The notes: a model not told the origin generated them from the sequence alone. 64,000 nucleotides of DNA from Gammaproteobacteria bacterium (GCA_037388465.1 JARRKE010000004.1:1-64000), one strand, 5' to 3'. Shown: positions 45,056-55,850, numbered from the stretch's first letter. Made by a program: numbers and translations.

Positions 45056-46402
45056 TCAGGGGGTTCCCCGCTCCGAGGCGGGCGCTGGCTTCGCTTCATC
45101 TTCCCCCTCGGGTTTGGGTGCTTCCTGCGGGGGGCGGAAGGCGATGGCAAGTTCCTGATAAATCGCGGTGGGACAGATCAGCTTGGAGACGACATAGGCG
45201 ATGAAAGCGGTCGCCATCAGCGGCAGCACCAGTTCGTGGTTGGCGGTCATCTCCACCACGATTACGAAGGAGGTGATCGGGGTCTGCACCACGCCGGCGA
45301 AATAGCCGACCATGCCGAGCAGGATGACCACCGCGATCGGCGTGCCCGGCAGCCAGTGTCCGATGACCGCCCCCAGTCCGGCGCCGGTGGCCAGCGACGG
45401 GGCGAAGATGCCGCCGGGGATGCCGCTCAGATAAGAGGCGACCGTGGCCAGAAATTTGTAAAAAAAGTAGCTGCTGCCGAGGGTGCCGGTCTGGGTCAGC
45501 AGTTCGCGCGCCTCTTCGTAACCCGTGCCGTAGGTCTGGCTGCCTGACAGCACGCCGGCTGCGGCGATCACCAGCCCGCAGCCGATGGCGATCAGCAGGG
45601 GGCGCCGCCGTTGCCAGGGTGCGAGCCAGCGTGTGCCCCGGACGATGATCAGGCTGAACAGGCCGCCCAGCAGGCCACCCGCGACGCCGCAGATGAAGAC
45701 CGCCGGCCAGGGGCTTTCGGCGCCCAGGGTGGCGTCGGTGGTGCCGAAATAGGTGTAGTTGCCGAGCAGGGCGACCGCCGTGACGCCGGCGATGATAACG
45801 GCGGTGATCAGGGTGCCGTTGGTGCGCTCCTCGAAGGAGCGGCTCATTTCCTCGATGGCGAACACCACCCCGGCCAGCGGGGTGTTGAACGCGGCCGCGA
45901 TGCCCGCCGCGCTGCCGGCCAGGATGAGGCCGCGGTCCATGTAGTGGAACGGGAACTTGGCCAGGCGGCCGATCGAAAACATGATCGAGGCGCCGATGTG
46001 CACGGTCGGACCCTCGCGGCCGATGGAGGCGCCGCTCAGCAGGCCGAGCAGGGTAAGGACGATCTTGCCGATCACGATGCGCAGCGAAAGCAGCGGCTGG
46101 CGCAGGGCCTGTTCGCGCATCTCGAGCGCGGCCATGGCCTGCGGAATACCGCTGCCCTGTGAACCGGGGAAGAACCGGATGGTCAGCCACGCGACCAGCA
46201 TCAGAATGATGGGGGTGACGGCGAGCGGCAGCCAGGGCGAGTACGTGATCAGGTGGCGGAACAGCCCGTTGGCGTAATCGGCCGCCTTGGCGAAGAAGAC
46301 GGCGACCAGGCCGACCACGATCGCGCCCGCCCAAAAGACAAGGCGTGCTTTCCAGACCTCCGCGGATAAAAGGTCTTTGGCGAACTCGCGCAGCGGGTGC
46401 AT
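45056..46402 (-). CDS. ClC-type chloride/proton antiporter
   Basis: This 448-aa protein has about ten to twelve hydrophobic helices and the ClC filter motifs: GSQGSGIPQ, GREGPTVHIG with the gating Glu, and GGIFAPSLATGAG. The second Glu of the FAIEEM segment matches the proton-path Glu of the E. coli exchanger, so H+/Cl- antiport is more likely than a channel. A short acidic/Pro-rich tail ends the protein. Divergent from argC. Confidence 0.94.
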   Translation of the reverse strand: MHPLREFAKDLLSAEVWKARLVFWAGAIVVGLVAVFFAKAADYANGLFRHLITYSPWLPLAVTPIILMLVAWLTIRFFPGSQGSGIPQAMAALEMREQALRQPLLSLRIVIGKIVLTLLGLLSGASIGREGPTVHIGASIMFSIGRLAKFPFHYMDRGLILAGSAAGIAAAFNTPLAGVVFAIEEMSRSFEERTNGTLITAVIIAGVTAVALLGNYTYFGTTDATLGAESPWPAVFICGVAGGLLGGLFSLIIVRGTRWLAPWQRRRPLLIAIGCGLVIAAAGVLSGSQTYGTGYEEARELLTQTGTLGSSYFFYKFLATVASYLSGIPGGIFAPSLATGAGLGAVIGHWLPGTPIAVVILLGMVGYFAGVVQTPITSFVIVVEMTANHELVLPLMATAFIAYVVSKLICPTAIYQELAIAFRPPQEAPKPEGEDEAKPAPASERGTP

Positions 46403-46575
46403 GTAACGGACAGGAAATTTGAGTTATATGCACGGCGAGCGTCGCCGCGCCGCGAAAGTGTAACATTCCACACTCGCAATGGCACAATTCCACCCGTCTG
46501 GACTGGTAAAGGTCTGGCCGGCCCCGTAAGATTCCCGGCTTGGCAACACATACGCTACGGGAACCTGCGTACGGC

Positions 46576-47610
46576 ATGAGCAAGATTCGCATCGGCATCG
46601 TTGGTGGCACGGGTTACACCGCCGTCGAACTGCTGCGCCTGCTCGTTTCCCATCCTCAGGCCGAACTGGCGGCGGCCACTTCCCGCGAGCAGGCCGGGCA
46701 GCGCATCGACGAGGCGTTTCCCAACCTGCGCGGCCACACCGATCTGACTTTCAGCGATCGCGACGAGGCGCCGCTGGCCGAATGCGATGTCGTGTTTTTC
46801 GCCACGCCGAACGGCGTCGCCATGCACGCCGTGCCCGGTCTGCTTGAGGCCGGCGTACGGGTCATTGATCTGGCCGCCGACTTCCGTCTGGCGGATGCCG
46901 CGGTCTGGTCGCAGTGGTACGGCATGTCCCATGCCTGCCCGGAGCTGCTGTCCGAAGCGGTGTACGGCCTGCCGGAGATCAATCGAGACCGTATCCGGTC
47001 CGCCCGGCTGGTGGCCAATCCCGGTTGTTATCCCACCGCCGTGACACTGGGCCTGCTGCCGTTGCTGGAGGCGGGTCTGGTCGATGTCGGGAGCCTGGTG
47101 GCCGACGCCAAGTCGGGCGTCTCGGGTGCCGGCCGCAAGCCCGTTCAGCAGCACTTGCTCGCCGAGGCGGGTGACAATTTCAAGGCCTACGGCGTCGCCG
47201 GGCACCGGCACCTGCCCGAGATCATGCAGACCCTGGCGCAGGTCGCGCCGCAGGCCGAGCTGACCTTCGTGCCGCACCTGCTGCCCATGATCCGCGGTAT
47301 CCTGGCCACCCTGTATGCGGACCTGAATGCCGGGGAGGTCGACCTCCAGGCCGTTTTCGAATCCCGCTATCGCGGCGAGCCCTTCGTCGACGTGCTGCCG
47401 CCGGGATCCCTGCCCGAAACGCGCAGCGTGCGCGGTGCCAACATGTGCCGTATCGCCGTGCATCGTCCCGGAAACGGGCGTCGGGCTGTAGTGCTGTCCG
47501 TCATCGACAATCTGGTCAAGGGTGCCGCCGGACAAGCGGTACAGAACATGAACCTGATGTTCGGTTTGCCCGAAACGCTCGGGCTGGAACAGCCCGCACT
47601 TCTGCCCTGA
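46576..47610 (+). CDS. argC: N-acetyl-gamma-glutamyl-phosphate reductase
   Basis: This NADPH-dependent step forms N-acetylglutamate semialdehyde, the substrate of ArgD. The 344-aa product has the Rossmann start [20 protein letters not shown], the catalytic Cys in ANPGCYPTA, and GHRHLPEI. The start at 46576 gives the family N-terminus. The 173-base gap with the ClC gene holds two small dyads (46433-46447 and 46457-46474) but no clear ArgR box. Confidence 0.96.
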   Translation: MSKIRIGIVGGTGYTAVELLRLLVSHPQAELAAATSREQAGQRIDEAFPNLRGHTDLTFSDRDEAPLAECDVVFFATPNGVAMHAVPGLLEAGVRVIDLAADFRLADAAVWSQWYGMSHACPELLSEAVYGLPEINRDRIRSARLVANPGCYPTAVTLGLLPLLEAGLVDVGSLVADAKSGVSGAGRKPVQQHLLAEAGDNFKAYGVAGHRHLPEIMQTLAQVAPQAELTFVPHLLPMIRGILATLYADLNAGEVDLQAVFESRYRGEPFVDVLPPGSLPETRSVRGANMCRIAVHRPGNGRRAVVLSVIDNLVKGAAGQAVQNMNLMFGLPETLGLEQPALLP

Positions 47611-47615
47611 GTCCG

Positions 47616-48374
47616 ATGATGAAACTGCCGCCGCTGTTCCCGCCGAAGCACGAGAAGGGTTACCGTCTCAAGCATCACGACCCGATGAGGCAGCGTCTCA
47701 GGCAGGCGTTTCTGGCCCTGGTGGTTATTCTGCTCGGTTGGGGCATGTATGAGCTGGGGTTTGCGGCCAGCGGCTATCAGACTGGGCGGCTGCAGGTCGA
47801 AACCAGCCGTCTGCATGACCGGGTCAAGTATCTGGAAGGACAGAACCGGGATCTGCTGCAAAAGGTCGCGAGCCTGAGCAGCAGCAACAAGATCGCCACC
47901 CAGTCGTCCTCCGAGGTGAAGCAGACCCTCACCCAGCTGGAAAATCAGATTTCCGATCTGAAGGAAGAGCTGGCCTTTTACAAGAGCATCGTCTCGCCGT
48001 CCAAGATGCAGCCGGGCCTGCATGTGCAGAACCTCTCGCTGGAGACGGGCGACGGCTCCGGTGAATACGCCTACTCGCTGGTGCTTACCCAGGTGCGTGG
48101 TGCCGGTCTGGTGGCACGGGGCAGTGCCGACATCTCGCTCGTCGGTATGCTGAACGGCGCGCAGACCACCCTCGATCTGAGCAAGCTGACAGGCGGGGAT
48201 CAGAAGCGACTGAAGTTCTCCTTCAAGTATTTCCAGAGTATTGATGGCAACATCAAGCTTCCGGTAGGCTTCGAACCGCAGAAGATCGAGGTCCGGGTTC
48301 GGCCCAGTTCGCGTCGCCTCGATTCCATCGACCGCGATTATGACTGGGCCAAGACGCTCAATGGGAATAAGTAA
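47616..48374 (+). CDS. Membrane-anchored coiled-coil protein (DUF6776-like)
   Basis: This 252-aa protein has a basic cytosolic N-terminus (about 1-30), one helix (ALVVILLGWGMYELGF), a coiled coil (about 60-125, with LEGQNRDLL and LENQISDLKEELAF heptads) and a C-terminal beta-rich domain in the periplasm. It sits between argC and the bactofilin gene, which begins at the next base. A structural or envelope role with bactofilin is suggested by position only. Confidence 0.8.
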   Translation: MMKLPPLFPPKHEKGYRLKHHDPMRQRLRQAFLALVVILLGWGMYELGFAASGYQTGRLQVETSRLHDRVKYLEGQNRDLLQKVASLSSSNKIATQSSSEVKQTLTQLENQISDLKEELAFYKSIVSPSKMQPGLHVQNLSLETGDGSGEYAYSLVLTQVRGAGLVARGSADISLVGMLNGAQTTLDLSKLTGGDQKRLKFSFKYFQSIDGNIKLPVGFEPQKIEVRVRPSSRRLDSIDRDYDWAKTLNGNK

Positions 48375-48815
48375 ATGTTTGGAAAACCACAGAAAAAGTT
48401 CGAAAGTGCCAAGATCGACACCCTGATCGGCCGGCATACCCATGTGAAGGGCGACGTCAGCTTTTCCGGCGGCCTGCACGTGGAAGGCAAGGTGACCGGC
48501 AACGTGACGGCGGAGGACGACGCCTCGATGCTGATCCTGAGCGAGAACGGGCAGATCAACGGCGAGGTGCACGTGCCGAACCAGGTGATCAACGGCATGG
48601 TGGAAGGCGACGTGTATGCCTCCGAGCACATCGAACTGGCCACCAAGGCGCGTATCCAGGGCAACGTCTACTACAACCTGATCGAAATGGCCGTCGGGGC
48701 GGAAATCAACGGCAATCTCGTTCACCAGAAGGGCGGCAAGCCCAAGCTGGAATACAAGCAGGGCCAGCCGGCGGGCGAGCAGCACGAACAACAGGCGGCC
48801 GGCGGCAATTCTTGA
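48375..48815 (+). CDS. Bactofilin
   Basis: This 146-aa protein has the right-handed beta-helix repeat core of bactofilins (TLIGRHTHVKGDVSFSGGL, VEGKVTGNV, GEVHVPN, VEGDVYASEHIELA, GNVYYN, GAEINGNL), about residues 15-115. The C-terminal tail is Gln/Gly-rich and probably disordered. Bactofilins polymerise into cytoskeletal filaments that organise cell-wall enzymes or polarity. It starts immediately after the upstream stop. Confidence 0.93.
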   Translation: MFGKPQKKFESAKIDTLIGRHTHVKGDVSFSGGLHVEGKVTGNVTAEDDASMLILSENGQINGEVHVPNQVINGMVEGDVYASEHIELATKARIQGNVYYNLIEMAVGAEINGNLVHQKGGKPKLEYKQGQPAGEQHEQQAAGGNS

Positions 48816-48834
48816 CCTGTTTTGTAGGTTAATG

Positions 48835-48863
48835 ATAGTCTGAAGGCCAACGCAATAGTCCGA
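48835..48863 (+). promoter_or_regulatory. Direct repeats in the erpA promoter region
   Basis: ATAGTC-T-GA (48835-48843) and ATAGTC-C-GA (48855-48863) start exactly 20 bases apart, about two helical turns. A TTGACC upstream could be the -35, which places the first repeat at the -10. In E. coli erpA is under IscR control; these match only half of an IscR type 1 site (AGTCNG), so the regulator is a guess. Confidence 0.35.
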
Positions 48864-48884
48864 ATTTTACGGAGAGTAAACGTC

Positions 48885-49244
48885 ATGAGCGCGACACAGA
48901 CGACCGAAGCCATGCCGTCCCCCCTGATCTTCACCGATTCCGCCGCCTCGAAGGTCAAAAGCCTGATCGAGGAGGAGAACAACGACAACCTGAAGTTGCG
49001 CGTGTTCGTGACTGGCGGTGGTTGCTCCGGATTCCAGTATGGCTTCACCTTCGACGAGAACGTCAACGACGGTGACACCATGGTTGAGAACGGCGGCGTG
49101 ACGCTGCTGATCGATCCGATGAGCTACCAGTATCTGGTCGGCGCCGAGATCGACTACACCGAGGGTCTGGAAGGGGCGCAGTTCGTGATTCGCAATCCGA
49201 ACGCCACCACCACCTGTGGTTGCGGGTCTTCCTTCTCGGTGTAA
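48885..49244 (+). CDS. erpA: Iron-sulfur cluster insertion protein ErpA
   Basis: ErpA is an A-type carrier that delivers Fe-S clusters to apo-enzymes such as those of isoprenoid synthesis. The 119-aa protein has the three cluster cysteines: one in [11 protein letters not shown] and two in CGCGSSFSV at the C-terminus. A good Shine-Dalgarno (CGGAGAG) lies upstream. It is followed by a terminator. Confidence 0.95.
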   Translation: MSATQTTEAMPSPLIFTDSAASKVKSLIEEENNDNLKLRVFVTGGGCSGFQYGFTFDENVNDGDTMVENGGVTLLIDPMSYQYLVGAEIDYTEGLEGAQFVIRNPNATTTCGCGSSFSV

Positions 49245-49269
49245 GATCCGGCCATCACCCGGATGTGAC

Positions 49270-49296
49270 AAGGCCCCGCTCCGGCGGGGCCTTTTT
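49270..49296 (+). terminator. Rho-independent terminator after erpA
   Basis: AAGGCCCCGC-TCCG-GCGGGGCCTT followed by TTT, 26 bases after the erpA stop. Confidence 0.88.
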
Positions 49297-49330
49297 GCAT
49301 CTACCGACCCGACCGACGAGGAGACGCACG

Positions 49331-49549
49331 ATGCATGTAGAAATGGGCGAAGAAGGGCTGAATATCCTCAACGTTTCGCGCGACCAGTGCGCGCTGCTGG
49401 CCGATGCGCTCAAGAGCGCGCAGGATCAGGGGTTCATGGAGGACGAGGAACTGCGCAAGCTGTTCAAGATGTTCGCCGTACTGCAGTCGGACCTGTGGGA
49501 CGACATGGCGGCCGGCAAATTCGATTTCACACCTTATAAACAGCAGTAA
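49331..49549 (+). CDS. Small acidic protein, unknown
   Basis: This 72-aa acidic, helix-rich protein (VSRDQCALLADALKSAQDQG, MEDEELRKLFKMFAVL) ends in FDFTPYKQQ. I do not recognise a family. GAGGAGA eight bases before the ATG at 49331 strongly supports translation. It lies after the erpA terminator, so it needs its own promoter, which I cannot see in the short gap. Confidence 0.7.
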   Translation: MHVEMGEEGLNILNVSRDQCALLADALKSAQDQGFMEDEELRKLFKMFAVLQSDLWDDMAAGKFDFTPYKQQ

Positions 49550-49573
49550 TCCCAGTGCCTGCCAAAAAGCGCA

Positions 49574-49591
49574 GTTTACTTGAGTGTAAAC
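49574..49591. other. 18-base palindromic site between convergent genes
   Basis: GTTTAC-N6-GTAAAC, a perfect inverted repeat in the 100-base gap between the ends of two convergent genes. It has no G/C-rich stem or T-run and is therefore not a terminator; it looks like a protein-binding dyad. Confidence 0.35.
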
Positions 49592-49649
49592 GAGCATTTT
49601 GAGCACGATTTTGACGCCCTATCGTGCCGCATGAGTAGACAACAACCTA

Positions 49650-50495
49650 TTAGCGGTTTTCGTCGCGCGAGACGGCCAGCAGCACACGGTCCAGCATGCG
49701 CGTGGAAAGCAGCCGGCGCAGAATGCCGAACAGCCAGGTCGGGAAGGTCACGTAATAGCGCGGCCGCGGCCGTGAACTCTCCAGGGCGTGAACGACGCGT
49801 TTCAGCACCGCCTCGGGACCCAGGGTGAACGGATCGTCACCCTTGTCGGGCCGTGCGAGCCGCTGCTCGGCGCCGGCGTATTGTTTCCGGAAGGCGCTGT
49901 GCTCGCGGTCGATGTTGCGCTTGAAGGCCTCATAGGCGTTGGCGCGGAATTGACTGATGATCGGCCCCGGTTCAACAAGACAGACGTGGATGTCCGTGCC
50001 GTGCAGCTCCAGACGCAGGGTATCGGTCATGCCCTCGAGCGCGAACTTGCTGGTGTTGTAGGCGCCGCGAAACGGCAGGGCGATCAGACCCAGGACCGAA
50101 CTGTTGTTGATAATCCGTCCGTGCCCCTGGCGCCGCATTACCGGCAGCACCCGGTTGGTGAGTTCCAGCCAGCCCAGCAGATTGGTTTCCAGCTGCTCGC
50201 GCAGGATCTCGCGACGCAGATCTTCCACCGCGCCGGGCTGTCCGTAGGCGCCGTTGTTGAACAACGCGTCCAGGGTGCCGCCGGTCCGTTTCAGCACCTC
50301 GTCCACGGCGGCTTCAATCGAAGCGGAGTCGGCCAGGTCCAGCTGCAGGGCCTCGAAACCCTCCTCGGCCAGGCGTTGCACGTCCTGCTCCCGGCGTGCC
50401 GTCGCGAACACGCGATAGCCGCGCGCCTTGAGGCCCTGGGCAACGCAGTAGCCGATGCCGCTGGAACAGCCGGTGATCAGGATGGTGCGGGCCAT
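49650..50495 (-). CDS. Short-chain dehydrogenase/reductase
   Basis: This 281-aa SDR has the cofactor loop TGCSSGIG, the NNG motif (FNNGAYG), the catalytic Ser in NNSSVLG and YNTSK (Tyr/Lys). The TARREQ segment after the second strand favours NADP(H). A C-terminal hydrophobic, basic region may associate with membrane. The substrate is unknown. The 172-base gap to the next gene shows nothing I can name. Confidence 0.9.
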   Translation of the reverse strand: MARTILITGCSSGIGYCVAQGLKARGYRVFATARREQDVQRLAEEGFEALQLDLADSASIEAAVDEVLKRTGGTLDALFNNGAYGQPGAVEDLRREILREQLETNLLGWLELTNRVLPVMRRQGHGRIINNSSVLGLIALPFRGAYNTSKFALEGMTDTLRLELHGTDIHVCLVEPGPIISQFRANAYEAFKRNIDREHSAFRKQYAGAEQRLARPDKGDDPFTLGPEAVLKRVVHALESSRPRPRYYVTFPTWLFGILRRLLSTRMLDRVLLAVSRDENR

Positions 50496-50667
50496 ATGTC
50501 CGTCGGGTCAGTCGGAAAACCGCTGCAGTATACGGATCGCTTCGGCTTTGTGCTCGGAAATGATCCCGCTTGGTTGGATTCGGCCGGTCAACCGTAAGGC
50601 TGTGACGCGAACTCGCGTGTGGTATAGAGGTGGCGGCAACAAGAAATGCTGAAGTGCGGGCGAGGAA

Positions 50668-51045
50668 TCAATAGGTCAGTGTCAGGACACCGTCTTCCGC
50701 GGCCTCGCTGATGAAGGCGGCGCCTCCACGCATGCCGTCGAGTTCTGGAATGGCGTTGTCCTGGTTGAGTTCGTTCTCGTCCATGGCGCCGGCGCAGACG
50801 TAGAATTTCACTCCGGCCTCGTGGGCGTCCTGCATGAAGGAATAAAGGGATTTTTCCCGGGCTGCGCCGGGATAGAGGTTGTCGGCATAGCCCCGGGTGA
50901 GGAACCTGGCGCTGGGGCCGGCGAAGTACATCTCGACCTCCATGTCCATGGCGGCGGCGACGGTGGCCTGGAAGAACGGGGCGCCGAGGGTGCCGGGACG
51001 CTCCGGATTGACGTTTAGGAGCATAATGACAAGCTTGTCGGCCAT
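50668..51045 (-). CDS. DsrE-family protein
   Basis: This 125-aa protein has the DsrE/DsrF/TusD-like fold: KLVIMLLNVNPERPG, VEMYFAGPSARFL and VKFYVCAGAMDENEL with a single conserved-position Cys. Family members carry sulfur as persulfide or bind small sulfur compounds, and they are common in sulfur-oxidising gammaproteobacteria. No dsr operon is adjacent. The start is ATG at 51045. Confidence 0.85.
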   Translation of the reverse strand: MADKLVIMLLNVNPERPGTLGAPFFQATVAAAMDMEVEMYFAGPSARFLTRGYADNLYPGAAREKSLYSFMQDAHEAGVKFYVCAGAMDENELNQDNAIPELDGMRGGAAFISEAAEDGVLTLTY

Positions 51046-51078
51046 GTGGTTTTGTCTCTGGCGAATTAGTTGTATCAG

Positions 51079-51100
51079 GGGGATGTAATCCCCATATAAT
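51079..51100 (+). promoter_or_regulatory. Promoter of the fmdB-DUF502-aspS cluster, with dyad
   Basis: A perfect TATAAT (51095-51100) lies 41 bases before the fmdB-like start. Just upstream, GGGGAT-GTA-ATCCCC (51079-51093) is a perfect 6-bp dyad in the spacer. No convincing -35 hexamer is seen at 17 bases (TTGTAT lies at 19), so an activator or an extended contact may be used. Confidence 0.5.
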
Positions 51101-51140
51101 CTTTCTCTAATATTGAAACATGTTGGCGGAGGTATTGGAA

Positions 51141-51416
51141 ATGCCAATCTACGAGTACGGGTGCACGTCCTGCGGCCATGAACTGGAGGTCATCCAGAAA
51201 ATGTCTGATGCCCCTCTGTCCGATTGCCCCGAATGCGGCAAGCCCACGCTCCAGAAACGGATTTCCGCGGCGGGTTTCCGTCTCAGCGGCAGCGGCTGGT
51301 ACGAGACGGACTTCAAGAAAGGCGGCCAGAAGAATCTGGCCAGCAAGGACGGCGACTCCGGTGGTGGCTGCGGCAGCGCCGGTTGCGCCAGCGGTACCTG
51401 TTCCACCGCCAGCTGA
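51141..51416 (+). CDS. FmdB-family zinc ribbon protein
   Basis: This 91-aa protein has the FmdB start MPIYEYGCTSCGHELE with two CxxC pairs (CTSC, CPEC) making one zinc ribbon, then a Gly-rich tail with four more cysteines (GGGCGSAGCASGTC). The role is unknown, perhaps regulatory. GGAGG eight bases before 51141 sets the start. DUF502 and aspS follow, a conserved arrangement in gammaproteobacteria. Confidence 0.92.
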   Translation: MPIYEYGCTSCGHELEVIQKMSDAPLSDCPECGKPTLQKRISAAGFRLSGSGWYETDFKKGGQKNLASKDGDSGGGCGSAGCASGTCSTAS

Positions 51417-51426
51417 AGCCTGAGCC

Positions 51427-52062
51427 ATGATGGCGGCCATCCGTCGCTACCTGATCGCGGGACTGCTGGTCTGGGTCCCGCTGATCATCACCCTTGTGGT
51501 GTTGCGGGCGCTGGTCGACGTCATGGACCAGACCCTGCTCCTGCTGCCGCCGGCCTGGCGGCCCGAGGTGCTGTTCGGCTTCAAGATTCCCGGCCTCGGT
51601 ATTCTGCTCTCCGCGCTGGTGGTCATCGCCACCGGCGTGGTGGTGGCCAACCTGCTTGGGCGCAAGCTGATCGGCGCCTGGGAGTCGCTGCTCGGCCGCA
51701 TCCCCTTTGTGCGCAGCATCTACGCCGCGGTCAAGCAGGTCATGGAGACCCTGCTCAGTTCCGGCGGTCAGTCGTTTCGCAACGTGCTGTTGGTCGAGTA
51801 TCCCCGCAAGGGGTTGTGGACCATCGCCTTTCAGACCGGGACACCGAGCGGCGAGGTGCAGCAGAAAACCGCGCGCGAGGTGATCACGGTCTTCGTTCCC
51901 ACCACCCCGAACCCGACGTCGGGATTCGTCATCCTGGTGCCCAGGGAAGACGTCATCGAGCTGGATATGCCGGTGGAGGAGGCGCTGAAACTGGTCATGT
52001 CGCTCGGCGTGCTCAACAGCAAACAGCCCGAGCCGGTTGCGCAACCCCCATCCGCATCTTAA
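51427..52062 (+). CDS. DUF502 membrane protein
   Basis: This 211-aa protein has two membrane helices (YLIAGLLVWVPLIITLVVL; GILLSALVVIATGVVVANLL) and a conserved cytosolic domain (GRIPFVRSIYAAVKQV, TSGFVILVPREDVIELDM). This is the DUF502 family; its function is not established. It lies 10 bases after the FmdB-like gene. Confidence 0.9.
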   Translation: MMAAIRRYLIAGLLVWVPLIITLVVLRALVDVMDQTLLLLPPAWRPEVLFGFKIPGLGILLSALVVIATGVVVANLLGRKLIGAWESLLGRIPFVRSIYAAVKQVMETLLSSGGQSFRNVLLVEYPRKGLWTIAFQTGTPSGEVQQKTAREVITVFVPTTPNPTSGFVILVPREDVIELDMPVEEALKLVMSLGVLNSKQPEPVAQPPSAS

Positions 52063-52146
52063 CATTCCCGCTTTTTCGCCAACCTCCTGCCCCACCTGCC
52101 GCGTAGCGGCATCTTGCGGGCGGATCAGCTCTCGGTATTCTTGAAT

Positions 52147-53916
<1,770 letters not shown>

Positions 53917-53946
53917 GACCCGGCGCGTGTGCGGCCTGCTAACGGC

Positions 53947-54390
53947 ATGACACAGCGCTACAAACGGCCCGAATCGGTGCTGGTGGTGATCCATACCCCC
54001 GACCGGCAGGTTCTGATGCTCCGCCGGCGCGAGCCGGCGGACTTCTGGCAGTCCGTCACCGGCAGTCTGGCCTGGGACGAGACGGCCCTTGAAGCCGCCC
54101 GGCGCGAACTGGTCGAGGAGACCGGTTTCGCGCCCGAGGATCTGGTGGATACCGGCCGCGTCAACCGCTTTCCCATCATCCCGCCCTGGCGTGCCCGCTA
54201 TGCGCCGGAGGCAAGCGAGAACGTCGAGCACCTGTTCACCCTGCGGCTGCCGCATCCCACGGCTCCGCGCCTGAACCCCGGGGAGCACCTCGAATGGCGC
54301 TGGCTGTCCTGGACGGATGCCGCCGCGCTGGCAAGCTCCTGGACCAATCGCGATGCCATCCTCGCGCTGGGGGAGGGCGACCATGCGTGA
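53947..54390 (+). CDS. nudB: Dihydroneopterin triphosphate pyrophosphatase (Nudix)
   Basis: This 147-aa Nudix hydrolase removes pyrophosphate from dihydroneopterin triphosphate in folate synthesis. The box is GSLAWDETALEAARRELVEE followed by TGF, with KRPESVLVVIHT at the N-terminus and WLSWTDAAAL near the end. The position directly after aspS is the usual one in gammaproteobacteria. It overlaps the next gene by 8 bases. Confidence 0.9.
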   Translation: MTQRYKRPESVLVVIHTPDRQVLMLRRREPADFWQSVTGSLAWDETALEAARRELVEETGFAPEDLVDTGRVNRFPIIPPWRARYAPEASENVEHLFTLRLPHPTAPRLNPGEHLEWRWLSWTDAAALASSWTNRDAILALGEGDHA

Positions 54391-55009
54391 GGCGGTGGTC
54401 TTTCTGCACGGCATTCTGATGACCGGCCTGGAACTAAGTGTATTGCGCCGGCGGGTGCGGGACTGCGGTTTTACCGTGCACCAGTTCAATTACCACAGCG
54501 TCCGGCTGACACCGGCCCAGAACGCGGCCCGGCTGCGGGAATTCGTCCGCGGGCTGGACGCGGACGTGGTGCATTTCGTCGCTCACAGTCTGGGCGGGAT
54601 CGTGGTGCTGCATCTGTTCGAGCAGGACCCCGGTCTGCCGCCGGGCGAGGTCCTGCTGCTGGGCACGCCGGTTGCCGGCAGCAGCGTGGCCCGGGTCTTC
54701 GCCCGCTCGCCTATGACCCGCTGGCTGCTCGGGCACAGCATCGTGCGGGGGCTGCTCGGCGACCGGCCGCGCTGGGCGGGAGGGCGCCGTCTGGGCATGA
54801 TCGCCGGTACCCGGGGCATCGGCATGGGCATGCTGGTCGGCAGTGCGCTGCCCGACCCGAACGACGGCACGGTCGCGCTGGCCGAGACCCGCTCGGTGGA
54901 GATCGCCCGCCATCTCAGCGTGCCGTACGGCCATTTCGGCATGTTGTGGTCGCCGCGGGTGGCCGAGGCGGTGTGCCACTATCTGCGCCACGGCGAATTC
55001 CCCGGCTGA
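54383..55009 (+). CDS. Alpha/beta hydrolase
   Basis: This 208-aa hydrolase has VVFLHGILM (oxyanion side), the nucleophile elbow AHSLGG, an Asp in DPNDGTVAL and the catalytic His in YGHFGML. It resembles small lipase/esterase-like proteins; the substrate is unknown. ATG at 54383, overlapping nudB. Confidence 0.85.
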   Translation: MREAVVFLHGILMTGLELSVLRRRVRDCGFTVHQFNYHSVRLTPAQNAARLREFVRGLDADVVHFVAHSLGGIVVLHLFEQDPGLPPGEVLLLGTPVAGSSVARVFARSPMTRWLLGHSIVRGLLGDRPRWAGGRRLGMIAGTRGIGMGMLVGSALPDPNDGTVALAETRSVEIARHLSVPYGHFGMLWSPRVAEAVCHYLRHGEFPG

Positions 55010-55086
55010 CGCTGGTTCCGGGAGGCGCCTGACCCGCGGGTCGGGCGTGGTAGAATCAGCACCATTTTCAAGCACGAGTCGAGGTT

Positions 55087-55833
55087 ATGGCGGGACACAG
55101 TAAATGGGCCAATATCCAGCACCGCAAGGGTGCCCAGGACAAGAAACGCGGCAAGCTGTTCACCAAGCTGATCCGTGAAATCACGGTGGCGGCGCGCGTC
55201 GGGGGCGGCGATCCGGCCGCGAATCCACGCCTGCGCCTGGCAATCGACAAGGGCCTGTCGGCCAACATGCCCAAGGACACCATCGAGCGCGCCGTGAAGC
55301 GCGGATCGGGCGACCTCGAGGGCGAGAATTACGAGGAAGTGCGCTACGAGGGCTACGGCCCGGGCGGCACGGCGGTGATGGTCGACTGCATGACCGACAA
55401 CCGCAACCGCACCGTTTCGGAGGTGCGCCACGCCTTTTCCAAGTCGGGCGGCAATCTGGGCACCGACGGCTGCGTGGCCTATCTGTTCACCAAGCAGGGC
55501 GTGCTGAGCTACCCCACGGGCAGTGACGAAGACCGCATCATGGAGGCTGCGCTCGAGGCCGGGGCGGAGGACGTGCAGGCCAATGAAGACGGTTCCGTCG
55601 ATGTGCTTACCGCACCGGACGACTATGAAGCGGTGAAGGCGGCCATGGTCGAGACCGGGTTGGAGCCCGAGAACGCCGAGGTCACCATGCGCCCGGAGAC
55701 CGCGGCCCCGATCGAGTCGGAGGATGCCGAAAAGCTGCTGCGGCTGCTGGACATGCTGGAGGACCTCGACGACGTGCAGAACGTCTATTCCAACGCCGAT
55801 TTCCCTGACGAGGTGCTGGAAACCCTTGCCTAG
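55087..55833 (+). CDS. yebC: YebC/PmpR-family protein
   Basis: This 248-aa protein has the family start [20 protein letters not shown] and the downstream segments [22 protein letters not shown] and [18 protein letters not shown]. YebC-type proteins act as transcription regulators, and more recently as translation factors that help ribosomes through proline-rich stretches. It lies upstream of ruvC, a widely conserved arrangement. Confidence 0.96.
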   Translation: MAGHSKWANIQHRKGAQDKKRGKLFTKLIREITVAARVGGGDPAANPRLRLAIDKGLSANMPKDTIERAVKRGSGDLEGENYEEVRYEGYGPGGTAVMVDCMTDNRNRTVSEVRHAFSKSGGNLGTDGCVAYLFTKQGVLSYPTGSDEDRIMEAALEAGAEDVQANEDGSVDVLTAPDDYEAVKAAMVETGLEPENAEVTMRPETAAPIESEDAEKLLRLLDMLEDLDDVQNVYSNADFPDEVLETLA

Positions 55834-55850
55834 GCCGATCCGGTTCTGAC

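Noticed and set aside
46433-46474. ArgR operator upstream of argC
   Set aside because: The two dyads there (CGGCGA-GCG-TCGCCG and AGTGT-N8-ACACT) do not resemble the AT-rich ArgR box.
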